Assembly: GCA_023257915.1 (NCBI GenBank)
Contig: JALRBB010000330.1
Coordinates: forward strand, 1-5,836
Origin: Quisquiliibacterium sp.
Lineage (GTDB): Bacteria; Pseudomonadota; Gammaproteobacteria; Burkholderiales; Burkholderiaceae_E
Direction of reading: 5' to 3'
DNA length: 5,836 nt
Made by a program: the position numbers and the translations under genes. Positions 1-5,836 of this stretch are shown here, piece after piece (positions within the stretch are counted from its first letter, which is position 1; every line of letters begins with the position of its first letter). Under the pieces are notes generated by a model. The model saw only the letters and a program-made list of their open reading frames with translations. It ran no database searches and was not told the DNA's origin.

Positions 1-1
1 G

Positions 2-766
2 CATGTGCAGGATTTCGTCGACATCCCGCTTGCCTATCAGGCGATGTTCGCCGGCCAGGTTGGCGAGGACGGTGTGCAGCTGCGCTGGCTCGCACCGACC
101 GACCTGCTGTTTGAGCTTGGCGCCGAGCTTGGTCGCGGTAACAGCTTTCCGGCCGCAGCTCAGGATCGCAGCCGGCCGGCGATGCGCGCGATTCATGCGC
201 ATCTGGGCGGCGACATCGGAGACAACCACAGCTGGCGCGGCGGATTGTCGCTACTGAAGGCGGATGCCGCCGGTCAGCAGCTGATGTTCGGTGCGCTGGA
301 TTCTCCGCAGTCGGAGCTCGCGTTCGACGGTCAGACGCGGGTGCTGATCGCCGATCTTGTCTGGAAGTGGACTGCGGACGATGCGCGCACCGGGCTCAAG
401 TTGCAGGGCGAATACCTGCAAAGCCGGCGCAACGGGTTGGCACAAGAGGCGGTGGCGAGCGCACCCTGGGCGATCTCGGCCCGTCAGTCGGGCTGGTACC
501 TGCAGGGCGTCTACCAGTTCATGCCGCGCTGGCGCACCGGCTTGCGCGTCGACCGGCTTGACCCGGCAGGCGCCTGGGGGCCTCAGGCCGACGCACCCGA
601 GCATCGGCCGCGTCGCTTAAGTGCGATGCTTGACTTCAGCCCCAGTGAGTTCTCGCGCTGGCGCGTGCAGCTGGCGCAGGATCGTGCGCGTGCCGGCATC
701 GTCGACAATCAGCTGTTCCTGCAATATCAGATGCTGCTCGGCGCGCATCCTGCGCATCGATTCTGA
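2..766 (+). CDS. C-terminal part of an outer-membrane beta-barrel protein in the zinc-uptake operon (5' end cut by the window)
   Basis: The frame is open to the left edge (His-Val-Gln-Asp-Phe...), so the true start lies outside and 254 residues are visible. The GTG at 5 should not be taken as a start. The visible part shows repeated amphipathic strands typical of a transmembrane beta-barrel, for example RVLIADLVWKW (visible residues ~111-121), GLKLQGEYL and GWYLQGVYQF. It ends in LGAHPAHRF with a C-terminal Phe, as expected of a barrel inserted by the BAM machinery. The stretch VGEDGVQLRWLAPTD and this ending resemble proteins annotated as zinc-regulated or TonB-dependent outer-membrane proteins near znuA; that is from memory, not a search. 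The znuA-like gene starts 15 bases after the stop, so a role as outer-membrane zinc channel or receptor is the natural inference. No plug domain or TonB box can be seen, because the N-terminus is missing. It could equally be a passive porin-like barrel. Confidence 0.75.
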   Translation, partial: HVQDFVDIPLAYQAMFAGQVGEDGVQLRWLAPTDLLFELGAELGRGNSFPAAAQDRSRPAMRAIHAHLGGDIGDNHSWRGGLSLLKADAAGQQLMFGALDSPQSELAFDGQTRVLIADLVWKWTADDARTGLKLQGEYLQSRRNGLAQEAVASAPWAISARQSGWYLQGVYQFMPRWRTGLRVDRLDPAGAWGPQADAPEHRPRRLSAMLDFSPSEFSRWRVQLAQDRARAGIVDNQLFLQYQMLLGAHPAHRF

Positions 767-770
767 GTCC

Positions 771-774
771 GGAG
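771..774 (+). promoter_or_regulatory. Ribosome binding site of the zinc-binding protein gene
   Basis: GGAG lies in the 15-base gap after the barrel gene, 7 bases before the ATG at 782. It supports that ATG as the start, although the resulting signal peptide has a long basic leader. Confidence 0.6.
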
Positions 775-781
775 TCCTCGC

Positions 782-1762
782 ATGAAGAATCGACATGCAG
801 GCAAATGGCCGACCACGGCAGCTCGCTGTGCCGCGTGGCGATCGGTCAAGGCGTCGCGAGTGCTGCGCAGCGCGTTTGCCGGCCTGATCATCGCCGCGAG
901 CATGTCGGCCCATGCGGCGCTGAAGGTGCTGGCTTGCGAACCGGAGTGGGCGGCGCTGGCCAGCGAACTGGGCGGCGAGCTGCTCGAGATCTCGTCGGCA
1001 ACCAGCGCACGCCAGGATCCGCACCGGATCCAGGCACGCCCGGGGCTGATCGCGCGCACCCGTAATGCCGACCTGCTGCTGTGTACCGGCGCGGATCTCG
1101 AGGCGGGCTGGCTGCCGGTGCTGTTGCAGCAGTCCGGCAACCCGCGGGTGCAGCCAGGACGCCCGGGTCATCTGCTGGCCGCCGATTTCGTGCGCCTGCT
1201 CGAGGTGCCGGCGAGCGTGGACCGCGCGCACGGCGATGTGCACGCAGCCGGCAATCCGCATATCCAGACCGATCCGCGCAACATCGCGGCGGTCGCACGC
1301 GTGCTCGCTGAACGCCTTGCGCAGCTCGACCCGGGCAATGCGTCGACGTACGCAAAACGTTTCGCGGATTTCGACGCGCGCTGGCAAAGCGCAATGGTCA
1401 GCTGGACGCTGCGCGCAGCGCCGCTGCGCGGTGTGGCAGTGGTGTCGCAGCACAAAGGCTTTGTTTACTTGTACGACTGGGTGGGTTTGCGCGAGTTCGC
1501 GGTGCTCGAGCCCAAACCGGGTGTCGAGCCCTCGGTCGCGCATCTGCAGCAACTGGTCGCGGCGCTCAAATCGACGCCGGCGCGTTTCGTCGTGCATGCC
1601 GCGTATCAGGATCCGCGACCATCACAGTGGCTCGCCTCGAACACCGGCATCGCGACCGTGGCACTGCCGTATACGGTTGGTGGCAGCGATTCCGCGAGCA
1701 ATCTGTTCAAGCTGTTCGATGACACGCTCGATCGCCTGCTGGCCGCAGGCGCGGCGCGATGA
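782..1762 (+). CDS. znuA: Periplasmic zinc-binding protein of a metal ABC transporter (ZnuA-like, cluster A-I)
   Basis: This 326-residue solute-binding protein captures Zn(II) in the periplasm and delivers it to the permease encoded next. A signal peptide is visible: hydrophobic core at about residues 32-43 (FAGLIIAAS) and a likely signal peptidase I cleavage after AHA (43-45). The two-lobed metal-binding fold is supported by QDPH with His81, GNPHIQTDP with His160, SQHKGF with His224, the family motif EPKPGVEPS (243-251) and PYTVGGSD with Asp303. His81, His160 and His224 fit the three-histidine pattern of zinc-specific members; Asp303 as fourth ligand is inferred. The long His/Asp-rich loop of E. 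coli ZnuA is absent; only His150 and His154 precede His160. The ATG at 782 has a GGAG 7 bases upstream but gives a ~30-residue basic n-region. A GTG at 860 would give a more usual signal peptide. The gene overlaps the permease gene by ATGA. Manganese or another metal cannot be excluded. Confidence 0.9.
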   Translation: MKNRHAGKWPTTAARCAAWRSVKASRVLRSAFAGLIIAASMSAHAALKVLACEPEWAALASELGGELLEISSATSARQDPHRIQARPGLIARTRNADLLLCTGADLEAGWLPVLLQQSGNPRVQPGRPGHLLAADFVRLLEVPASVDRAHGDVHAAGNPHIQTDPRNIAAVARVLAERLAQLDPGNASTYAKRFADFDARWQSAMVSWTLRAAPLRGVAVVSQHKGFVYLYDWVGLREFAVLEPKPGVEPSVAHLQQLVAALKSTPARFVVHAAYQDPRPSQWLASNTGIATVALPYTVGGSDSASNLFKLFDDTLDRLLAAGAAR

Positions 1763-2523
1763 ACTGGGAGGCACTCGACTGGAGCATTCTCGGGCCGGCA
1801 CTGGCTGCCGGGCTGCTGGTGCTGGCCACGCATGTGCCGCTTGGCATCCAGGTGCTCAAACGCGGCATCGTGTTCATCGATCTGGCGATCGCGCAGATCG
1901 CGGGCCTGGGTGTGATCGCCGCGCACGCTGCCGGACTGTCGCCAGGCGGCGTCGCGGTGCAACTGGCGGCGGTCAGCGCCGCGTTGCTGGGCGCCTTGCT
2001 GCTGACATGGACCGAGCGGCATGTTGGTGAGCAGCAGGAGGCGTTGATCGGCGTGCTGTTTATTCTGGCCGCCTGCGCCGGGGTGCTGCTGCTGGCTGGC
2101 AATCCTCATGGTGGTGAGCATCTGCGCGAGCTGCTGGTCGGCCAGATCCTGTGGGTCACTCCCGCGCAGCTTGGCTGGCTGGCGCTGATCAGCGTGCTGC
2201 TGCTGCTCGCGATGCGGATGCCGGCGATGGCGCGGCTAGGGCGTTTTGGCTTCTATGGCGCGTTCGCGATTGCGGTCACCGCATCGGTACAGCTGGTGGG
2301 TGTCTACCTGGTGTTCTCGAGCCTGATCATCCCGGCGCTGGCGACCCGGGCACTGGCCGGACGCGCGCGCCTGCTGGCCGGCTATTGGCTCGGCGCGATC
2401 GGCTACCTGACGGGGCTGGCCCTGTCCGCCTTGCTGGATTTGCCTTCAGGCGCAGTGATCGTCTGGACGCTGGCGTTTGTCGCGCTGGTGACATCGATGC
2501 TGCTGCATCGGCGGGCAGCCTGA
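1759..2523 (+). CDS. znuB: Zinc ABC transporter permease (ZnuB-like, ABC-3 family)
   Basis: This 254-residue polytopic inner-membrane protein would form the translocation channel of the zinc ABC transporter, receiving metal from the binding protein just upstream and driven by a separate ATPase. About seven to eight hydrophobic segments can be drawn, near residues 9-28, 37-59, 64-84, 95-113, 135-152, 164-196 (one long or two short), 204-224 and 231-249. Family features include the segment RGIVFIDLAIAQIAGLG (36-51), HGGEH (117-121) followed by LLVGQILWV (125-133), and VGVYLVFSSLIIPALATR (180-197), which matches the conserved late motif of ABC-3 permeases that contacts the ATPase. Length is slightly short for the family but complete. 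The ATG overlaps the znuA stop by 4 bases; an AGG at 1747-1749 is a modest ribosome site, so coupling to znuA translation is likely. No ATPase gene follows: the next gene is on the other strand 10 bases beyond the stop. Confidence 0.9.
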   Translation: MNWEALDWSILGPALAAGLLVLATHVPLGIQVLKRGIVFIDLAIAQIAGLGVIAAHAAGLSPGGVAVQLAAVSAALLGALLLTWTERHVGEQQEALIGVLFILAACAGVLLLAGNPHGGEHLRELLVGQILWVTPAQLGWLALISVLLLLAMRMPAMARLGRFGFYGAFAIAVTASVQLVGVYLVFSSLIIPALATRALAGRARLLAGYWLGAIGYLTGLALSALLDLPSGAVIVWTLAFVALVTSMLLHRRAA

Positions 2524-2525
2524 GG

Positions 2526-2546
2526 CGCCGCGCTCAACGCGCGCCG
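2526..2546. terminator. Possible small GC-rich hairpin between convergent genes (weak terminator candidate)
   Basis: Bases 2529-2533 (CGCGC) can pair with 2539-2543 (GCGCG) around the 5-base loop TCAAC. After one C-C mismatch, two more outer pairs form (2526-2527 with 2545-2546). The loop includes the first bases of the thioesterase stop codon read from the other strand. The stem is short and there is no T-run on either strand, so it is not a standard intrinsic terminator. In DNA this GC-rich such a stem can occur by chance. Confidence 0.25.
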
Positions 2547-3349
2547 AAGATCGCAATCGTCTGGCGGGCGCACAGCACCGGGCGGCCATCGCCGCTCCAG
2601 ATCACGGTCGCCTGCGCCGAATAGCCCTGCTCGATCGTCTCAGCGATGCCCTGCACCAGCCACCAGCCGCTCGTGCTCACGGGGTTGGCGTCCAGCATGT
2701 CGATCGACCAGGTCATCGTGCTGATCGGCACCGAGGCATCGAAGGCCGCGAAGGCGGCCGGCGGCAGCGCGTCGGCCAGCGCGATCAGCCGAACCAGGTC
2801 ATCGACGCCCGCGTCGCGATGCCGCAGCCAGACCAGCATCTCCGGACGCGCCGAGGCGCTCAGCGCTGCGCCGCCACCGGCAAGCCGACCGTCGAAGTGA
2901 TCCATGAAATTCGGTCGGTTCGCAAAGGTGTAAAAGTCAGGGCAGCGGTCCGGAGGTCGCAGCGCCGGAAACACAAGCCCGCCATACTCGCCGGGCAGCG
3001 TCCGAGCGGCCCCGAAACACAGCGTCGCGCGGACCGCCAGGCCACTGTCACCAGTTAGATCGACGCCGAAAAACACCGCGGATTTTCCCTGCCGCAGAAC
3101 GCTTGGTGTGATCTGCAGCATGCCGGTCGCTGGGCCGATGAACGCGAACTGTGCCGAGCGCAGCGGCGGCAAACTGGGATTCGCGCGCAGCGTCGCCGCC
3201 AGGCAAAGCGCGGCCGACAATCCACCGTAGGCGGTGCGTCCCTGCAGCCAGTCGGGTGCCAGGGTGATCGAGAACGCATCACCATCGGCCTCAAGGCCGT
3301 CCAGCAGTTGCGAAAACCCGGTCAGGTTCGACGCGTGGGACTCATCCAT
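2534..3349 (-). CDS. Acyl-CoA thioesterase family protein (TesB-like double hotdog)
   Basis: This 271-residue protein probably hydrolyses an acyl-CoA to free acid and CoA in the cytoplasm. The N-terminal hotdog shows PDWLQGRTAYGGLSAAL (32-48), typical of TesB-like thioesterases, followed by a strand-rich stretch (QFAFIGPATG, then FFGVDLTGDSG). The second half has LADALPPA (191-198), MTWSIDML (212-219) and RQTIAIFG (262-269). By analogy with the Asp-Thr-Gln triad of E. coli TesB, Asp193, Thr213 and Gln263 are candidate catalytic residues. The Thr-to-Gln spacing of 50 equals that between TesB Thr228 and Gln278, but the assignment is unaligned. The start at 3349 is chosen over in-frame ATGs at 3397 and 3463, which lie deep inside the upstream ligase gene and add a basic non-conserved leader. 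The chosen ATG has AGGTG 7 bases upstream and overlaps the ligase stop by 8 bases (ATGGATGA). Substrate chain length or type is unknown. Confidence 0.8.
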   Translation of the reverse strand: MDESHASNLTGFSQLLDGLEADGDAFSITLAPDWLQGRTAYGGLSAALCLAATLRANPSLPPLRSAQFAFIGPATGMLQITPSVLRQGKSAVFFGVDLTGDSGLAVRATLCFGAARTLPGEYGGLVFPALRPPDRCPDFYTFANRPNFMDHFDGRLAGGGAALSASARPEMLVWLRHRDAGVDDLVRLIALADALPPAAFAAFDASVPISTMTWSIDMLDANPVSTSGWWLVQGIAETIEQGYSAQATVIWSGDGRPVLCARQTIAIFGAR

Positions 3350-5522
3350 CCTGGCGCACCTGCGAAGAAATCGCGAGCGACTCGCCGCCAGATCCATCGA
3401 TGTCTGCGCCCGGCGCTTGCGACTGTTGCGGATCCGACAGCACCGCCACTGCGTCGGCCGCAATCACGCCCTGCCCAAGCGGCAGCACGAACAGCGGATT
3501 GATCTCGGCCTCGATGAGCCGGTCGCCGAGTTGCGAGGCCATCCGCGAGAAGGCGACGATCGCCTCGGCCAGAGCCTGCTGGTCGGCCAGCGGACGACTG
3601 CGAAAACCATTCAGCAGCGGCCAGCCCTTGAGCTCGCGCATCATCGCGTGCGCCTCGACCAGGCTCAAAGCCCCATGCTCTGGCAGCAGGCGGATCGTGC
3701 TGTCGCCAAACAACTCGGCGGTGACGCCGCCGAATCCCAGCAGCATCACCATGCCCAGCGGATCGCGCCGAATGCCGAGCAGCAGTTCGACCCCGCCGCG
3801 CACCATCTTTTGCACCAGGAAGCGGCGCGGCGTGTCGCCCGCCGCTGCCGAGACGGCAACGGCCATTGCAGCCATTGCCTCAGGCAGATGCCGAGGCTCC
3901 AGGTTGATCGCCACGCCGCCCACATCGCTTTTGTGCAGGATGGTGTTCGACAGGATCTTCAGAGCCACCTGCCCGCCCATCTCCTGCGCGCTCTTGCAGG
4001 CTTGCGCCGGCGAGGACACCTCCACGGATGGCGGAAAGCGCAGGCCGAAGCGCTCGAACAACTGCCGCGCCTGCGCCTCATCGAGCGCGCCGACAGGCAA
4101 GACCCCGAGCTCCACCGGAACAAGGGCCGGGGCGGGTAAACGCCGCGCCCGCCGATGCTGTTCGGCTTGCAGCATGCCGTTCAGAGCCGCCGCGCAGCTT
4201 TCCGCCGCCACATACGACGGTACGCCGCTACGGGTCAGCAAGGCGCCGACCTGCGGCGCATGCGGACTCAGGTAGGCGATCACGGGTTTGTCCGACGACG
4301 GCAGGCAGTCGCGGATCGCGTCGGCCATCAGCGACGGCATGGCCAGACTCGATGATCCGACGATGATCACCAGTGCGTCATAGCTCTCGCTGGCCAGCAA
4401 TGCCCGGATGGCGCTGCGCAACAGGTCCGGCTGCAGCCCGGCCAGGGTCACATCAATCGGATTGCGATCCAGCCGCGCATGGTCGCCGGTCTGCAGCGCC
4501 CGCAGCGCCGCCGCGGTCGGCTTGTCCGGAGCTGGTGTGTCGAAACCAAGCATGCCAAGGCTGTCGGAGACCAGCGTGCCGGCCCCCCCGGTGGAAGTCA
4601 GGATCGCGACATGCCGGCCGCGCAGCACGCGCCTGGTTGCCAGGGCGGCCGGGATGTCGAGCAGATCGGAGAAGGTCTGGGCGCGGATCACGCCGAGCTG
4701 CGCGAAAAAGGCGTCATAGGCGCGGTCCGATCCGGCCATCGCACCAGTGTGCGAGACCGCTGCCCGGGCGCCGGCCTCCGAGCGTCCGATCTTGAACGCA
4801 ACCACCGGTTTGCCTGCCTGCGTCGCCTTGGAAACGGCTGCCCGAAACCGTCCGGGATTGCGCACCGCCTCGACATACAACGCGATCACGTGGGTGGCCG
4901 GATCATCGGCGAGATACTCGACGAAATCCGCCAGCTCCAGGTCCGCTTCGTTGCTGGTCGAGATCAGCTTGGACAAGCCGATGCCGCGATCGGCTGCGCG
5001 CGACAGCAGCGAACCGAGAATGCCGCCGCTTTGCGAAATCAATCCGATCGAGCCGACTGGAAAACTGTCCATCTCGAGCGCGCCGGTCGCCGACAGCACG
5101 ATGTGCTCGGTCAGGTTGACCAGCCCGATCGTGTTGGGCCCGAGCAGCCGCATCTTGCCGGCGGCGTGCAACAGCTCGGCCTGGCGCTGCGCACCGCGCT
5201 CGCCGGTCTCTGTGTAACCGCTGGCCAGCACGATGGCAGCTCCCGCCCCGCGCAGTGCGAGTTCGCGCACCGCCAGGTGGGCGCGATCGGCGCCCAGCAA
5301 AACGATGCCCACGTCGGGCACCTCTGGCAGCGAGGCGACGTCCGGGTAGCAGGGCAGCGATCCGACCTGCGAGAGCTTCGGGTTGACCGGAAAGATCTGT
5401 CCCGGAAACTGATGCTTGAGCAGATACGAAACCGGACGGCCACTGGTCTTGCCAGGGTCGCCCGATGCGCCGATGACCGCGACGCTGCGCGGCCGCATCA
5501 GTCGTTCGAGAGAGTGCGTCAC
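3342..5522 (-). CDS. NDP-forming acyl-CoA synthetase, single-chain (acetate--CoA ligase family)
   Basis: This 726-residue enzyme should make an acyl-CoA from a carboxylic acid, CoA and ATP with release of ADP and phosphate, through phosphohistidine intermediates, or run in reverse. Domain order is alpha-then-beta in one chain. A CoA-binding Rossmann domain comes first (about 6-135; SVAVIGASGDPGKTSGRP at 13-30). Next is a succinyl-CoA-ligase-like region (about 155-290; SQSGG at 164-168 and SHTGAMAG with the likely phosphohistidine His258), then a second ligase subdomain (about 300-440; NPIDVT at 354-359). An ATP-grasp domain (about 478-697) has ALKILSNTILHKSDVGGV, with Lys522 and a likely second phosphohistidine at His530, and EINPL (673-677) for metal-nucleotide binding. 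There is no C-terminal GNAT acetyltransferase domain as in E. coli PatZ. The last ~29 residues look disordered (Gly, Ser, Asp, Gln). The start is GTG, one base after the hydratase stop (TGACGTG), with no strong Shine-Dalgarno, suggesting coupling; the ATG at 5498 would trim eight residues. The acid substrate is not evident. Confidence 0.88.
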   Translation of the reverse strand: MTHSLERLMRPRSVAVIGASGDPGKTSGRPVSYLLKHQFPGQIFPVNPKLSQVGSLPCYPDVASLPEVPDVGIVLLGADRAHLAVRELALRGAGAAIVLASGYTETGERGAQRQAELLHAAGKMRLLGPNTIGLVNLTEHIVLSATGALEMDSFPVGSIGLISQSGGILGSLLSRAADRGIGLSKLISTSNEADLELADFVEYLADDPATHVIALYVEAVRNPGRFRAAVSKATQAGKPVVAFKIGRSEAGARAAVSHTGAMAGSDRAYDAFFAQLGVIRAQTFSDLLDIPAALATRRVLRGRHVAILTSTGGAGTLVSDSLGMLGFDTPAPDKPTAAALRALQTGDHARLDRNPIDVTLAGLQPDLLRSAIRALLASESYDALVIIVGSSSLAMPSLMADAIRDCLPSSDKPVIAYLSPHAPQVGALLTRSGVPSYVAAESCAAALNGMLQAEQHRRARRLPAPALVPVELGVLPVGALDEAQARQLFERFGLRFPPSVEVSSPAQACKSAQEMGGQVALKILSNTILHKSDVGGVAINLEPRHLPEAMAAMAVAVSAAAGDTPRRFLVQKMVRGGVELLLGIRRDPLGMVMLLGFGGVTAELFGDSTIRLLPEHGALSLVEAHAMMRELKGWPLLNGFRSRPLADQQALAEAIVAFSRMASQLGDRLIEAEINPLFVLPLGQGVIAADAVAVLSDPQQSQAPGADIDGSGGESLAISSQVRQDG
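3357..3361 (-). promoter_or_regulatory. Ribosome binding site deciding the thioesterase start
   Basis: Read on the minus strand, AGGTG stands 7 bases before the ATG at 3349. It lies inside the last codons of the ligase gene. It favours the short 271-residue form over the 309-residue open frame. Confidence 0.55.
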
Positions 5523-5523
5523 G

Positions 5524-5836
5524 TCACTGTCCGGAGGACTTCGACAGGAAGGCCATCACCGCCTCGCGATGCTCGGTGCTGGTGTAGCAGATACCCTGCG
5601 CCTGGCTGCCCTGCGCGAACACCTGATGCGCAAAGGACTCAAAGCTCTGGTTCAGGATCGTCTTGCCAAGTGCCAGTGCGGTGCCTGAGCCACGGCTCAG
5701 TTCGTCGGCCCAGGCCTGCGCATCGGCCAGCAAGCGACTTGACTGCGTCTTGCGATCGACGATGCCTAGCGCCAGCGCCTCGTCGACGTCGATCTTGCGT
5801 CCGGTGAAGATCAGCTCCTTGGCGCGGGCCAGTCCG
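5524..5836 (-). CDS. C-terminal part of an enoyl-CoA hydratase/isomerase (crotonase family; 5' end outside the window)
   Basis: The frame runs open to the right edge, giving 104 visible residues beginning GLARAKELIFTGRKIDVDEA. This ARAKEL..TGR.ID..EAL..GIVD pattern is the hallmark of the segment after the active site of crotonase-fold proteins. The remainder is the helical C-terminal region, including ALALGKTILNQ and a terminal EHREAVMAFLSK typical of enoyl-CoA hydratases (the E-G/R-x-AFLxK ending). The TTG at 5733 is internal, not a start. The catalytic acidic residues and oxyanion-hole glycine lie in the missing N-terminal part, so hydratase, isomerase, dehydratase or hydrolase activity cannot be told apart. 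The stop is one base from the ligase start, placing it upstream in the same operon and arguing for a shared acyl-CoA pathway. Confidence 0.88.
   Translation of the reverse strand, partial: GLARAKELIFTGRKIDVDEALALGIVDRKTQSSRLLADAQAWADELSRGSGTALALGKTILNQSFESFAHQVFAQGSQAQGICYTSTEHREAVMAFLSKSSGQ

Noticed and set aside
767..781. Possible promoter between the barrel gene and znuA
   Set aside because: Only 15 bases are available and they hold a ribosome site, with no room for -35/-10 elements. Promoter elements inside the barrel gene were not apparent.
929..937. VLAC in the zinc-binding protein (residues 49-52) as a lipoprotein signal
   Set aside because: It follows the hydrophobic core by several residues with His44 and Lys48 between, and falls in the conserved first strand of the mature protein (VLACEPEW). 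Signal peptidase I cleavage after AHA fits better.
617..1597. 326-codon open frame on the minus strand opposite the zinc-binding protein gene
   Set aside because: It is rich in Arg, His, Gln and Ala with no recognisable domain and lies antisense to a gene with clear family motifs. It is a by-product of high-GC codon use.
1065..2030. 321-codon plus-strand open frame spanning the end of znuA and the start of znuB
   Set aside because: Its Cys/Arg/Ser-rich composition is that of a frame-shifted GC-rich gene, and both overlapped genes have strong family evidence.
3350..3463. N-terminal extension of the thioesterase (309-residue form)
   Set aside because: The extra 38 residues are Arg-rich and encoded within the ligase reading region. 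The ATG at 3349 has its own ribosome site and begins just before the conserved domain.
3234..4139. 301-codon plus-strand open frame opposite the CoA ligase and thioesterase
   Set aside because: It has Arg/His/Gln-rich low-complexity composition and no motif, and it is antisense to well-supported coding sequence.
4479..5807. 442-codon plus-strand open frame opposite the CoA ligase
   Set aside because: Long, but compositionally an antisense shadow. It crosses the ligase/hydratase boundary without relation to it and has no plausible domain.

Overview
This 5.8 kb window is GC-rich, its reading frames lie almost end to end, and it has no RNA gene, mobile element, CRISPR array or notable repeat that I can see. 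The protein families, codon bias and terminal outer-membrane barrel point to a Gram-negative proteobacterium, most likely a high-GC gamma- or betaproteobacterium. That placement is inference. The window holds two gene sets facing each other tail to tail.

Left half, plus strand (1-2523): a zinc (possibly zinc/manganese) uptake unit. It begins with the C-terminal part of an outer-membrane beta-barrel protein cut by the window edge. Next comes a periplasmic zinc-binding protein of the ZnuA type, then a ZnuB-type ABC-3 permease. The genes are 15 bases apart and then overlap by 4 bases (ATGA), so they are probably one operon. Together they could bring metal across the outer membrane, capture it in the periplasm and pass it through the inner membrane. 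The ATPase subunit (ZnuC) does not follow ZnuB and must be upstream of the window or elsewhere in the genome. The promoter and any Zur operator are also outside.

Right half, minus strand (5836 down to 2534): an acyl-CoA unit, read from right to left. It contains the C-terminal part of an enoyl-CoA hydratase/isomerase (crotonase), a 726-residue single-chain NDP-forming acyl-CoA synthetase (acetate--CoA ligase family), and a 271-residue TesB-like acyl-CoA thioesterase. Spacing is 1 base, then an 8-base overlap, so translation is probably coupled. The set could activate a carboxylic acid to its CoA ester, process it by hydration or isomerisation, and release the acid or recycle CoA. The substrate cannot be read from the sequence.

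The two operons converge with 10 bases between their stop codons, and that gap holds part of a small GC-rich hairpin. I found no clear previously undescribed system. The points most worth checking are the missing ATPase, the barrel protein inside the zinc operon, the pairing of a CoA ligase with a thioesterase, and the extremely tight convergent junction.
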